64,000 nucleotides of DNA from Epiperipatus broadwayi (GCA_028023455.1 JAQFVV010013364.1:79306-143305); one strand, 5' to 3'. Positions 35,592-49,791 are shown, numbered from the stretch's first letter. Notes: generated from the sequence alone by a model not told the origin. Made by a program: numbers and translations.

Positions 35592-38500
35592 AGTGATTTT
35601 TAATTATATATGTATATATAGTAAATTTATATTCAAAGGTGATGTGGTGCTAGGTGACACAGGTAGGCACCATACAACATAGATTTTTAAAAACACCAGA
35701 GTATGATTCCCCTTATAGACAACACTATGGTTAAATATAATTACTAATATACAAGGTTTTTATATTATACCAAATCTTATCTCAGGTTTAATTTTGTTTT
35801 ATTTAGAATATAAGTTCTTTTGTAATTTGAAATATCTTATTGTAAATCTTAAAATATCTTTATCTCAGGGTTCAAATTCAGACTGAAATGTACTTGTAAC
35901 AAAAATGCTTATGGTAATATTTTAACTTCTTAAAAATGTAATAGCTGTTATTTAAGCTACACATGGAATATTTTATCTTCACTTTATTCCTGATATTAAT
36001 ATTTTAAAAAGCACAAAAATAATAATGAAGTATTGAAATACTTAAATAATACATGACTAGTAAGCTGAAAAAAAAAATTTCTAAATACTCTCAAGTTATT
36101 TAAATATAATTATTTAATTTCTATTAACTATAAAACATATAAATGTTATATCTTCGGATGACTTTTTTAATAGCTAATAACATGGATTAATGCAGAAGGC
36201 AGTAAGGATATATTTTATGCACCAACTACATAACAGGTACGTTTAAAATAAAGCAAATAATATAATATTTATCTTCCGAAAATGCAGGTAGAACAATTAA
36301 CAAACAAAACGAGTAAATGAACTTCATGTGACCATTGAAATGTACTCTTAAAATTAATTCATGATAAAAACTTCATTAAAGTAGCTTTTCTGGTAAATTA
36401 ATGTGCTAATGCAATTATGTCAAAATGGCAATGAAACAAATACGTTTTTAATTAATAATAAAATATTTATTTAAAACATATTACAATCTATATAATAGAA
36501 ATATTTATTTACAATAAGCATTATTACTTCTTTTTAATCTACTATATTATATTGACAAATATTAACAAACTTTATACATGGGTGCACCTTTCTTAAAATC
36601 ATTCGTAAAAAATTTATAGTACAAGTTATATTCACTACCCAACAGTTCTCTCATCTATCAAATAGAATAACAACATATATTTATATATCTATATCCAGGC
36701 CACTAATAAAATATTACTTTTTATTTTTTAATAAGATATTTCATACTTTACATAACCTAAAACAAGTTTGAAAAATCAATATGGAGACACTTCATAATTT
36801 TAAAAAAAAAAGAAGCAATAAATATTATGCATAAGAAATACACCGACCTAAGCTGGGGCAAGGAAATACAGACACTCAACATTTATAATATACTTTATTT
36901 TTAAAATTATAGCAGAGCTAATAATGAAATATAAGATAAACATGCCTTTGATATTTGCAATATACTAAAATACACTTTTACATTGAAATACTAGTCAAAG
37001 TGAATAAGGAAAATATGAATTAATAAAAATACAAATGAGCGCCCATCAACTCAGCACAGGCAATGACGATAAATAAATGAGCCATGTTCTCACTCAAGAA
37101 GAGGCTAAATGCATAATAAATAACAATATAATAATATCCACCTCCTATTTGCCTAAAAATATAACACTAATAACATGAGATATGAAACTAATAATAATAA
37201 ATGAATAATTATACATCTTACATACACATACAAAAGGCACATAATTCATCCACCTCAATCTAACATTATATATATATATATACCGATGAAACTGTCATTG
37301 CATAATGATGAAAACATTTAATTTATAAGCTATCTAAAAAAATTCTCTCTCACATACTGCCATTCATAATACCTTTATTTATAAATACTTATCAAATTCA
37401 TAAAAAACTGTTATACAATCAATTATTTATACTTAACCAATAATTTAGAAAACTCTAGAATAATAGTAAAATTAGTTCACAAAATAAACCATTTTACCAT
37501 ACATCTTACCAATTCCATTTCTTGAACACCAACATTATAAACATATTTGTAATATCATAAATAATATTAAGAATAATAAACAATATCTAATTGTATAGTA
37601 CATAAATTTTAATTGTAAATAGTTTCAAATATATTCAAAAAATTATATATATCAAATATAACATCCTTCTTCAGCTTAGAGATCAAAGTTCTCCTTGTTT
37701 TTTGTTTTTTTTTATAAGGAAAATTATCTCTTTTGTTCTATTCCTTTTTTTTTTCTTTTGGATGATACAGCAACAGATAATCTTTCATTAAGACAGAGAA
37801 AACACAAATATGAAAATTTATAATAAAATTCCTTGAAAAATGTTCACAATAAAATTTAATAAATTTAAAATGAATAGCAAGAACTGACAGCAGATTATTA
37901 AAATAGCATACAGTTTCTCTTCTAACACATTTATATTGACATTAAAAATCGAATAACTAATGGGCAAAAAATAATATGAATTATGAATTGTTTTTTAAAA
38001 ATTTTTATATCATAAGTTGATATTTTAACAATATTAATTATGATGACTCAAGCTTAAATTACTTATTTCTTTTCTAAATATAAGGCAATATATTTAAAAC
38101 TAAGCATTTTTCAAAGCTATTTGAATAGATAAATAAATGAACTTGAGACAAGTAGCTATGTTAATTCAACGTTAGTTTATTCATTTTAATATGAAAATAA
38201 TTGAATAAATGTCTTTTTTTAAGACATTTAATAGATTGATTTTTAAGACTTGATTTTTTATTATATTTTGATAATATAAGTTCAAATAATTGGCATTTCT
38301 TCTGTTTTTGATAAAGTCATTACTTTGATAACAGCTCATTATTTTCATAGTTTAATTTAGCATAAATATAATAATTTCTTTAGCAATTTAAATTAGTATT
38401 AATAAATAATTAAAAGAGTAGATAAATTATCAAAGATAATTATGATAGCAAAAATGTCAAAGTTGATTAATGAATGAATATAAGAATAAAATAATATACT

Positions 38501-41500
38501 TTTCCTTACATCCACCATTTTTCATTCCTTTTTTGAAAATTACTAGGCTTTTAAAATCTTTATAAGATCTATTCTTTACAAGCCAGCTGAAACATACTTT
38601 AGGTATGATATTGGTATGGATAACTTGTTGACTTTTATTCAGGCATGGGATGATAACAAATTAAACTTAAACTTTTAAAATTCACTTTTTTTAAAAAAAA
38701 AAAAGTTAAATACAATTATTTAATTTAATTCAAAACTAAAATGAAGTTAAAATCAATTAATAAGGTTTGATTAATATGTTTTTATAATAGTATATGTATT
38801 TCTTTTATAAAACCAATCCCATCCCAGTATTTTGTCATAATATGTAAATTACTAGTATATTTTTATCTTTTTAATTTATCTGATCTTGAATTTTATTAAT
38901 CCAGATGATTCAACTATGTGACTGTCTAGATTAATAATTACCACATAATTAATTTTGTTAACTTTGAAAAAAATTATTAAATAAATTGTTTTCAAATTAA
39001 ACATTTTATTCAAATACACCATTTTCACTATATTTAACTCTTTCATTTTATCACAATCAAAAGTTTTTAACATTGAAAATTGATTTGATGTACCTCTCCC
39101 CCCCCCTCTTTTAAAAAAACATTTATTTTTAATAAATCTTTTTAACTTTCAATATTTCACATGCATGCCCCAAACACTTAGACATAACACATGAACATTC
39201 AATATAACCATTCTTTTAAAACAATAAAATAAATTAGTTACTGATTAACATTTAAAACCAATCAAAATTGACACTTTTCCTAGTGTGTTATATTTAATAC
39301 TTTTAACATTTTAATTTTAACATTCTTACCTAAACTGACATTTAATAAACTATTATTTTGCAACTATTTATTTTAAAAATTAACAATTAAAAAGTTTAAC
39401 AGAGTTAAATAACCATTCTTCTTATATAGCATCAAATATTTTTATCTATTACAGCTATTTAAAACATAGCAAATTCTAAATTAACTCTTCTTAAAATTCA
39501 AACTATTAATTTTATACTGTCAAGCAAATATTAAAAATGTAATTTTTTTAAAATAATAAATTAAGTAAATAGGTTAATTACTTTACTTAATTCATAATAT
39601 TGAAACATTTAACTAAGATTTTTATTATAATAGTACTAAGAAAATTTATTTATTATGTTTTACAAAAAAATGTAATAGTTTAAAACATATATTTAAACCA
39701 CAAGGTTAAATGTATGGTGATAATATATATTTATAATCAAAACTTATATTGGTAGCATTACTTTATGTGGGATGATGATATGAGTTAAATAATTGAATTT
39801 TAATCCAAATGAAGCATCTTCTAAATAAATATATCATCAGTTAATAAAATAATTCTATTGAAATGATTCTTTTAAAGATTGAAAATAATGATGTCATTTT
39901 TTATCATTATTATATTTGTTAAATTGGACATTCAATCTCAAATTATTCATTTCATTTTTATACTTTTCATGAATAATAATAATTATTATTTTGACACCTG
40001 TAAAATTTATACTGTTTTTTAAAAAAATCTCAAGATCATGGTCATTTTGATTTTGAGCAATATTGTATAAAAAAAATCAAGAATTTTTCTTGAAAATTTT
40101 CTTTTGGGTATTTATATAAGAAGACAGTATCATTACATTAAAAAAATGATTGTGATGTTTAGAAACACCTTCATATCTATCCAATTTTTGATGAAAAAAT
40201 TAAAACTTTTGATTAGAACTTGTAAAGATTTGTCTGACAATGGTTCTTCATAGTTTTTTTGCTTTACTTCATTAAAAAATTATAATGTATTCATTTATCT
40301 TACATAATCATATTTTCATTAAAAATATTTTTTTTTGACTTTACACCATTTAAAATTTTTATTCTTTGGTAGCTGATATTATGAATTTGTTAAATCTTTT
40401 ATAGAAAATAAGAAGAGGAAAGATTCTAATAAAATCTCTTTCAAGATATCCAATATATTATCTCTAGAAAATGTTTATTACATTTTATTTTTGAAATTGA
40501 CTTTTAATTATGAAAATGTAAATTCTAATTATTTTGGCCATAAAAATCAAAAGATTAGATGGCAGAAGTAAATAAACAATTACTTGCTAAAACATTCTTA
40601 TACTGATCATATGAAAGGAAATGGTTTTAAAATCTTATAGTTATCTCATTTATTACAAAAGTAAAACAAGCTAAATATTTACCAATTATTAATCAATAAT
40701 GGATCTCACATATAATGATAAGTACACCTATTGCTTTGATCTAAACTTGGGAATGTGAATTTTGAAATTATTTCAGTTCACAAATAAAATATGTGTATTT
40801 TTTTGTATTTAATAGCGAATCTTTATCCAATCTAGTTATCTGTCTAATAATGATGAGCATATGAGAATTTAAGTATTATCTAGAGAGTAAAAATTTCAGG
40901 TTAGTCTGGGTTTGGCAACAATAAAATATTTAATTATCATATAATGCAGCCTTTATCACTACTGGATTAATGCTAGGTTTTATTAGCATTGAAGTCATAA
41001 TTTATCATTACATTTTTAATCTTAAAAACATTTTTTTTTGTACATTCTAAGTATTAAAGAAAAATATTATAGCTATATCAGTATAACATCAGACAAAATA
41101 ATACATAATAAGATAAAACATTGGAATTAACTCTACAATTTTCAATATATCAATATATAAAAGTGATATCTAGCTTATGACATGACTGCCATCTTCAATA
41201 GCATCAAAGTTTTATTAATATTTCACAACATTAATTTACCAGTGTGCATGGTCTTTCTGTAACATATAAGTATGACGATAATAGTCAATATAATTGTATA
41301 GATATAAATTTAAAATGCTGGCCATTGATAATGGAACATTAATATTGAATGATATTAATTATATTTTGATTTTTTTAATTATGATTAAAAATACTACTCA
41401 ATAATGCAATCATATTATAATCTAGTTATAGCTTTTATTTATTTGTATATTAGCTTATTGAAAATTATAGTTAATTCTAATGTTTTTTGTTTTAATATAT

Positions 41501-41900
41501 ATTTGTGTGTGTAAAGATGTTAGAACAAAAGACCACACATCTCAATTACAAACGTCAACAGAACAGACAATAAATATTCTGCCAAAGATTTAAATAATAA
41601 ACAGCTATCCCCCCTAAGACACATCCTCACATATATATATATAATAAAATTTAAGAGTAAAATTTATTGCTGGACGTAAATATAATTTTTAAAAATTTAT
41701 AAAAATGCACAAGTCATGCACACACTTACGCTTATTATTTGTATAAGACGAGTTTAGTCTAAAAATAAAAGTTTGTTAAAAAATCTTTAAAGTGATTTAT
41801 ATTGATTTATCTTTCGTAGCTTCAAAAATTATCATAATTTTTATTAAGATATTTTTATAATAAAATATTTTTTTTATTAATGTTTATATTTTAATCTTTT
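35592..41900. other. AT-rich DNA, no gene or element recognised
   Basis: Over 6 kb in which both strands have dense stops. The few open frames (such as 38876-39073 on -) look random. There are A/T runs, a short C run (about 39100-39110) and a (TA)n tract at 37266. I see no RT, transposase or gag wording and no long inverted repeat. It may be old repeat-derived or intronic sequence. Confidence 0.55.
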
Positions 41901-41929
41901 GAATCTTTATCTATTTTTTTTTTTTTTTT

Positions 41930-42860
41930 GACAAGCTGTTCGAAGATGTGTTGCATGTCATCTTGTTCAAATATTATTAGTCAAGACATTCAGTGCAGTT
42001 TATGAGCCACTGTTAGAGAAACGCCTTCACCTGATCAGAGGTTTGAGATTCTGTACTAGCTACAAGTCTCAAATCTCCAATTATAAAAATTGCTTGTGAA
42101 GTTGCATTTGATCATTGAAAGGTTAGCAGATTGGTCCTGTTTTAGGTGACAAACTAACAAGATTTATAGATAGATGAATGTTATGTAATGCAATCATCCC
42201 ATAAGGTGCACTTCTGATATTTAGTGGAACAACTCTGATAAAGCAGACAGTTAATGGGCAGATTATTAATAACTGACATGAAACAAAATCTCACCCAGAG
42301 GCCTAATGATCATGCTAGCAATGCTCATTTGCAGAGAAGATCTTCCGATTATTAATTTATGAATCCATCTGTTTGATCTAGTGTCTAAGAACACACACGT
42401 TGATTCCAAACTTTGCAGAAGCCTGTGAGCATCCTATTTTAAGTCCAATTCCATAACAAAGTCAATTATTCATAATAATTCAGATCAAACCAAATAATTG
42501 TAAATGCAGTTGTTTGGATTATGTTGAAGATTAGAAAATAATTTCAAGATGAAACATAATCCACCCTAAGGATTTGGTTATGTGTTGACAAGCTGATTAA
42601 AAACAAATGGAACTAGTGCTTTGAACCAACCACTTGAACAACAGCTTCCAATGCTTTTGATCATGTGCTGATGGCTGCTCTTATTAATTATTTAAAAAAA
42701 TGGCCCCTGAGAATTTAATTTGTCTGTAATTGCTTCTCACATTAGCATGCTGATGACTAATCATAGCACGAATCCATGGATCAATTTTGTATTACTTGCT
42801 AAACGGTTGAGTAGGTCACAAATAATTTGTTGAAACAAATTAGTTATATCACAAAAGAAA
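41930..42860. promoter_or_regulatory. Compositionally distinct non-coding block, candidate conserved regulatory DNA
   Basis: Nearly 1 kb that is visibly richer in G and C than its surroundings and lacks microsatellites, poly-A runs, inverted repeats or open frames. It is dense in homeodomain-like cores, for example TTATTAATTA (42681-42690), TGTAATTG (42725-42732), ATTAGCATGC (42741-42750) and CTAATCA (42758-42764). This texture is what distal enhancers in animal gene deserts often look like. The call is inference from composition and motif density only; an unrecognised old repeat is the main alternative. Confidence 0.3.
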
Positions 42861-45120
42861 GCAAATCATTATTACTTAATACATTTTATAGAATACAATA
42901 TTTTATTTTTTCACATATTGAAGGTCAATATATATGAAATTATTCAAAATCTTATATTTAGCTAACTTTTTTTTTGTTTTACTTATTAAATAAATAATGA
43001 AGAAAATACGCTTTATAAAATAAAATAAAATAAATGTTTTTTTGTTTTTTTTAATGTGTGTATGGATGAAGCATATATAGATAAAAAAACATTTTACGTG
43101 TGTATACCTAGCTATTCCATGCAATTCACACACACGCACGCTATATATGTACTATGAATTATAATGGCTTCCACTGATACTTGCTAGTTTTGTTATTTAA
43201 AGCTTTATTTAATCAACATTCTTTTCAAGATTGTTCTCTTTCATCATTACTGCCAAAAATGCCCGATTTGCGTAAGTTCATCACTACGTTAATGACATTA
43301 TAATAAATTGATGAATATTTTGAGGCCTTCTTCTTACATGATAATGCTAAAGAAGATATTTTATTTCTACACTGTCCAATTACTATTATTTTTTTTACTG
43401 TCATATTTGATTTTATCTATTCTAGAAATAGCTACATCCTCGCTCCCTGGATACCAAACTACAGTCTTTTATTTAGAAACCATGTGTTTAGATCCATAGG
43501 TGACTATAATTTTTTTTAAAAAAATATATTTTTATTTATTATTATGCAATATCCTGATTTTTTTTAAGTAGTTCTTCAGCTCAACATTTTCGGACATATT
43601 TTATTCCAGTAATTTTATTGTATTTTTTCAACTCACACTTTGCAAGCATGTTGGATTTTGTTATTTATCCTTTGCTACTATGATTCTTAGGAATGTCACA
43701 AATTTATCTTAATTCTCATTTTTGAATTAATATTCAATGTCTATTTGGAAAAATATTTATACAGCTTCTTCATTATATAAATTATGTTATCTTGATTGGA
43801 TATATTCTCACTTGATCTTAAGGGAATGTAATAATACAAAAATATAATTTTGTACTTTAATTTTTATAAACTAGCATTTTTTAAATGTATTTTAAGTAAT
43901 CTTTGATATATAGATTATAAGTAAATAAAACAAAGGTGTTACTAATTCGGTCTTTTTGTTTTGTTTTGCTAATATTATTATTATACATTATAATTAAGTC
44001 AAGTCAATAAAATAATTCTATTTTTATAAATGTTTTTTTTTTAAAATTATTTTATGTAAAATATATTATCAATCAGAATACCTGTTTTTCTATATAACTT
44101 TATGGGACTTTAGACAAAATAAGATTCATTTTGTTGGATTGAAAAAAAAAATCCTTTTGTTGGATTGACAATTGAAGATATAGTATGTATACAGTAGTTG
44201 GAGATTATGTATATATATATATATAGAGAGAGGGGGGAGAGTGAAGCAAAAGAGAAACTCATGATATAACATTAGTGTTGTATTCCTTTGTCATTTGCAT
44301 GACTTGGGTTTCAAATTTGGTTCAGGTAAAACTTGAATATATTTTTTTACAAGTTTTGAAGAATTTATTGTAGGTAAACAATACATAGGTAATATAAAAA
44401 GTAATTTAACACTATTAAGTAAATAAATATCAAACAAATATTATGTAGAGAATAAAATAAAAAAAGTTTCAAAAATGCTACTCCTAACTATAGAAATTTA
44501 GGTAACTTATGTTTTCTTTTCACTATTTTTCTATAAACTATCTGTTAGAGAGGCATTTTTTTTGTGCAATAGACTATTTAATGTCCTTTCCATCTTCAAC
44601 TTTAAATATGAAAATACTAATATATAACCACTTTCCTAAGAAATATGTGATTAATCAAGAATATTGCCTTGGTGTTAAAAACTTAATTGTTTTGAATATT
44701 TAGGCTTTTTATCTTGAATAGAAAATGGAGTTATGATTGCTATATGCATAAATGCATTATTTTATTCTTTGAATTCCAAGCCTAATTGATGAACTCAAAA
44801 GTCAGAAACCAATATAAAGATTTAAATGGAATATCGTCTGATAAATCTCTGATTACTAACTTTCCTGTAGATGATATCAGAATAGAAAGCTTCTCTTATT
44901 TTCTCATATATTGTGAAAGCTATGTAACAGAATAGCAAAAAAAATGTTAGCCATATTTTAATGAACCATTTGTAACTGACTGAAAATTAAAAAATAATCA
45001 ACAGATATGCCTTATAATGGGATATATATATATATATATAGTAAGTAAAATAGTAATTAAATAATGTTATCTGATATATTTACTAACAGTATCATCATTG
45101 AAGATACCAGTTATTAATGA
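42861..45120. other. AT-rich DNA, no gene recognised
   Basis: Random-looking short frames on both strands. A TTTTGTTGGATTGA segment is duplicated at about 44132-44168, and a (TA)n-(GA)-G run lies at about 44211-44240. Nothing else stands out. Confidence 0.5.
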
Positions 45121-45124
45121 TAAA

Positions 45125-45430
45125 TGACCAGAAACATTCATGTTGGCATAATGAAATATAAAAAACAACAACAGAGAAGCTAAAATAATATCAATGCTTA
45201 ACAATGAAGTGTTTTCTGCTGGTACTAATCATTAATAGTATATTATGAGAATGCCTGATGTTCTCAGCCATTTAACTGAATGTAATAATGTAATGCAAAT
45301 ATAATGCATTAAAATAGGCATTAAGTAGCAGATATAAATATCAATGATAAATAAAGTTTCTTCTGTTCATGTGATTGTTGCCAACTACACATAATCAACA
45401 TGTTTTACATCGGTGCAACCTTTGTAATGA
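45125..45430. promoter_or_regulatory. Second candidate regulatory block with an octamer motif
   Basis: About 300 bp with mixed composition and no reading frame, containing a perfect POU octamer ATGCAAAT (45293-45300) followed by ATAATGCATTA, plus TAATCATTAATAG near 45225. The motifs are seen in the sequence; their function is inference and the block may be ordinary DNA. Confidence 0.22.
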
Positions 45431-45664
45431 AATTTAAAAAATGCTACTAACCAGCATAATCAATTAGATGCCATTAATAAGGCAAGTGAAATAAAAACAA
45501 TAATTTCTTCATACCTTTTTGTAAAATAGATATAAAGATAATTATATAAACATAAATAATAATGGTACACAATAAAAATATATTATACTATATAAATTCT
45601 GAAATTATAAAAATTCTCAACTCTAGGCAATTTTGTAATATGAGAATACTGATTGTAAATAATG

Positions 45665-45865
45665 TAGTCATATTTAATGTTAATAAAAAGTATTGACTTT
45701 AAAAATAATCTTTAGTATTGCTACCAATTTATTACTTTGTATATCTTAATCTTATAAAGTGCCATCTGGCTGTAAATAAAATATTTTGTATAATGTTAGT
45801 AAAGAATATTGGCTTTAAAAATAACCTTAGCAATGCTACAGATTTATTATTTTATGTAATGTTAT
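45665..45865. repeat. Imperfect direct duplication, ~65-bp units 120 bp apart
   Basis: TTGACTTTAAAAATAATCTT..AGTATTGCTACCAATTTATTAC near 45692 is repeated as TTGGCTTTAAAAATAACCTT..AGCAATGCTACAGATTTATTAT near 45809. Both are preceded by TGTTA-TAAA. No coding potential was recognised. Confidence 0.65.
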
Positions 45866-46189
45866 GCAGTATGGATTCACCTTCATTGGTATCAGGAATA
45901 TCTCAGCCACTATGCCCAGAGAAACCTGTAACCCCCTTACCTTCCCATTCCCCACCCTAAGTTTTTTCCCATATTCTTCTCCTTTCTGCTCTATTCCATT
46001 TTCACAGCATTATTTTTGACAACTCTATGGCCTTTATATTTAGATCCCCCTTATCGTTTTCTAAATCCAAAATAAAAAAAACCAAGCACCTACTTTCTGA
46101 ATAATCACTTTGTTTATATTTATTCTCAACTTCATTATTTATACACTTTCTGCTTACATTCAATTAACAGATGTCTAATATTTTCAATG

Positions 46190-48830
46190 CCTTTCTTACA
46201 TAAGTTACAGACTAAACCACACATTTCTCCATTTATGTGTATATTCCCTTGTTGGTAATGATCCTCTAGGAACCTTAAACAGTAAACTATTTTCCCTTGC
46301 TATTATTATAAATTAACTCAGACTCAATATTCTGTTTACTTCTATATATATTTAAATGTTTTTAACTCTTCATACTAATTCTCCAATCTTTCCAATTCTT
46401 TATTTTTTATTAATGTATCCATTCTTCTATCCCATTTTTTGCCACTATAACATTCAACAATTTTTCTAATACAATGATCCCATTTTTTGTATAAGTATAC
46501 TGACATAAAGTCTTTATCCAAATCTTCTGCATACTAAACTATCTTTCTCATCTATGTTGTTGCCTTCTTTTTATTCAAAACCCAATTAAATACTACTTTG
46601 GCTGTTCTCTTATTATTCATAAATTGCAATCTACTGAACAGTTTTATTTTGTTTTTTGCATCTCTCATATAAAAATCTAACCATCCCATTTCTCCTTAAA
46701 TTGCCTCCTTTGCCATCCACTCATCTCTATCTAATGTATGACTTCTCTTTGTACTTTTTTCTAAGTAATATAACACCTCTTTACTAACTTATAATACATT
46801 ATTGTCATAAGTTAACTCTGCTACTGCCACTCCCTTCCATACAATTTTTGCTACATCATATTTATTATATAAAACATGTTAATTTCTTCATCAGTCACTT
46901 TATTTCCTTTGCTTCATTTATCAATTTTTTCTTCCATTCATCCAAGTAATATCTCTGATAGATTATTCCCAAATAGTTATACCTATGCACCACATTTAAC
47001 TTTATATCCCCCAATAAAAATTATTTTTCTTCTCTTTCTCCAGCATTTATCATAATTACTGTTGATTTTATTCCACTAAATTTAATCCCCATTTCTTTAC
47101 CCACTCTTGCACATGTCTTTAGCATAATTTCAATATCTTTTGTACTTTCTGTGCACAAGAAGTTATCATTAGCAAATAAAAGACCTGATAATATATATAC
47201 TTCCTTGCCATCTATTAATGGTATCTCCACCAATTTTACTAGTCTTTTATTGCTCTCTCTATTTTTTCAAATATAACAAAAAACAAAATAGGTGACATAG
47301 TGCATCCTTGCTTTAGTCCCACACCACTTTTAACTCTAATTGGTTACATATTTTTTAATTGATATATATAGTTATTATTTTCATATAATCTCTTAATAAG
47401 ATCCACCAAAGCTCCATTCATTTCAAAATTTATTAAACTTATCCATAATCTATTTCTATTTATTCTATCATATGAATCCTCTATATCTATAGAGACCATA
47501 TTTAACTGTCTACCTACTGATATCTATAAGCTGTGTGCCTACAAATAAACTATTTCCTGCATACTTATCTGATCCAAAACCTCCTTGCATTTCTTCCACT
47601 AGATTACTTTATTCCATTCATTTTACTACCCTTCCAGCTGTCTGGAAATTCTTTCTTCTGTACTAACTTATTAAACCATGATAATAGATTTAATTTTGTC
47701 CTATTTCCCAAATTCAATACCATCTCTGTTACCCATCCATCTAAATCTTTTGCCTTTCCACTTTTTGATTTCTTCCTTGCCTCATTCAATTCATTTTATA
47801 TAAACCTAATATTACCATTATTATATTATTTTATGTTTGTTATCACTCTGTCCTTCACATCTAACATTTTTTCTATATCCATTACATACTTATTTAAGAT
47901 GGTCTCTAATTCTTCTCTAGAGCTACACTCCTTTTCCTCATTATTTAGTAATACTATTTCTCTCCCTCCTGCACTCCTTTTAATTCCAACATTTTTATTC
48001 CCACCTATTCCATTTTTATTAATATCCTCCAATAATTTCTCTAATAATTTACTATTTAATTTTATTATCTCTATATAATTATCTATTTTAGCTAACTTAT
48101 TTTTAAAAAAATAGTTTTTTTTTTTAAAGTGTCATAGCATCAGCCGGGATGCGAACCCGCAACCCGGGCAACTGTCTGCAAGTGCAAGGCAGGCATGCTG
48201 ACCTCTTGACCACCAATGCAAGACATATTAACACCTTTTTCACTTTCTTTGTTTTTAATAGCACATTTTATATTCTCTGCCTGCTTTTCCCTCTCTTTTA
48301 CACTTTTACTAATTCCCACTTTTTTATTACTTTTATTCTTCTAAATATTCTCATGTAAAACCCTATTTGCCATTTTATCTACTTCACTATATCAGTCCTT
48401 ATATTCATTACCAACAAAGTCTTCCATGATTTTTTCTACTTTTATTTTATATTCTTCTAACTTATTATTATCATTCATTTTTCATCCACATCATTAACTA
48501 TCATTTCAACTTTTATTATTATTATCCATCACATTACTAACCATTTCTATTATAAAGAAATTATGATCACTATTACATTCTTTTTATTATCAAACACATT
48601 TTTCATAATTTATTCATTCTCTCTTTCTCTACTAATACATAATCTATTGTGTACAATATATTATTGCTAGATCATATGTATTGCTCCTCATAAATATATG
48701 ATACATTTCCAGTACTCAAATTCATTCTTTAACAAGAAATTTTCAAAAGCTATTCATTCTTGTTATCCATGTCATCAATTTCTTCAATATGCCCATTTAT
48801 ATCTCCTACAAGATGCCATCTATATATTTA
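46190..48830 (-). pseudogene. LINE-B ORF2 (endonuclease-reverse transcriptase), heavily broken
   Basis: Endonuclease motifs: LVGDINGHIEEIDD (about 48815-48770, the GDFN-G-IG element), IDYVLVEKER (about 48655-48620) and SDHNFF-like wording (about 48572). The linker includes GGREIVLLNNEEKE (about 47970). RT motifs: KSKSGKAKDLDGWVTEMVL (47770-47715) corresponds to the K--GKAPG-DGI-E segment, and LSGLLFANDNFLC (about 47190-47150) corresponds to GLLFADD. The catalytic DD is therefore ND here. It is followed by GIKFSGIKSTVIMIN. A finger CNLCKKGIENIRHLLIEC lies near 46215-46160. Many frameshifts and stops. Confidence 0.8.
48115..48221 (-). repeat. tRNA-like sequence with A tail (short SINE or retro-tRNA) inserted in LINE-B
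   Basis: On the - strand 48219-48137 forms a tRNA-like unit of 83 nt. A 7-bp acceptor pairing is possible (GCATTGG with CTGATGC, two G-U pairs). An A box TGGTCAAGAGG (48212-48202) and a B box GGTTCGCATCC (48157-48147) match RNA polymerase III consensus. The anticodon loop region reads CTTGCACTT with apparently two extra bases. The D stem is weak and the T stem has one mismatch. After the acceptor come TATGACACTT and an A-run (+ strand T-run at about 48116-48125). This fits a tRNA-derived SINE or retrotransposed tRNA rather than a working tRNA gene. Confidence 0.6.
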
Positions 48831-48990
48831 CAAAAAAAATTATATAAAATCCATAAACACACAACTTCTTTTATTGGATGTACTAACTATCTGGATGAAT
48901 AAACATTTTGCTGAAGAAGTATACAAAATTAAAATAGACAATAATATTTCATCTAATATTTAAATAAATTCTTCTAATAATTTAAAATAA

Positions 48991-49727
48991 TTATCAATAA
49001 TTTTATTAATTAATACATGATAATAGAAATAATGATAAGAAAAAAGCTCAGATTAAATATTCTCCAATAAAGAAAACACATTAATGTATCTGAATCTAAC
49101 TTATTTATAAATATCATATAGACATTTATAGATAGAAATCAAAACTAATGTATATGCATGTATATATAAGTAAATGGTAAATGAACATATATATGTCACC
49201 TACCCACATCTATCTGCAATCTAAAACATATTCTTTATAATTTAGATTGAAGCTAAATATTTTAATAATATATAAATATAGATTATAAGAATATTATATT
49301 TAATGTTTTTGCGGTTGTATGATGTAAATAAATGATTTTTGGGATAAAATCATGTGTTTTCTTTCAAGAGTTTATTTTTGACAATGGTGGATACTAGTTT
49401 GTCAAAATATCAGTATATAATAGAAAATAACACCCAATTTACCCAAAATATCATTTATCTATAAATTATAAGAAGTTTGAACACATACTATCAAGCTCCT
49501 TCAACCATCCCCCCATATCTCATAAAATCAATACACATGACCACACACGTGAAAAAGATGAATGATTTCCAACATACATATTTCATGCTGAACCAGCTCT
49601 CATCAGCTGGTCCAAAACAACATCTCCCACTTACATATATAATTAACATCTAAAAATCCATGTATCTAAATTATAATTGTATTCAGTTCAATATTAATAT
49701 ACAAATATATATATATATATATATATA
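48991..49727. other. AT-rich DNA, no gene seen
   Basis: Nothing recognised apart from a (TA)n tract near its right end. The 5' end of LINE-B may lie in its left part, but I could not find readable coding traces beyond about 48990. Confidence 0.45.
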
Positions 49728-49744
49728 GCCTTTATTTGTCTTGG

Positions 49745-49791
<47 letters not shown>

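Larger units (their letters stand above)
46150..48990 (-). mobile_element. Degenerate LINE (LINE-B) with APE endonuclease, RT and zinc finger
   Basis: A - strand non-LTR retrotransposon relic split by a tRNA-like insertion at about 48115-48220. The order from 5' to 3' is endonuclease, RT and C-terminal Cys/His finger, as in a normal ORF2. No ORF1 and no element termini are identified. Motif wording differs from LINE-A and LINE-C, so it is a third family. The opposite-strand frame at 47533-48078 is a shadow of this ORF. Confidence 0.8.

Noticed and set aside
45718-45960. 80-codon frame ending in a Pro-rich tail
   Set aside because: No domain, overlaps an imperfect duplication, and the Pro-rich end comes from a short C-rich tract.
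47533-48078. 181-codon + strand frame, hydrophobic, membrane-protein-like
   Set aside because: It lies opposite the LINE-B reverse transcriptase and linker; Leu/Phe/Ser richness is what the complement of a Lys/Asn/Glu-rich frame gives.
48137-48219. A functional tRNA-Ala(TGC) gene
   Set aside because: The anticodon loop has extra bases, the D stem is weak, and an A-run follows directly, so a SINE or retro-tRNA is more likely.
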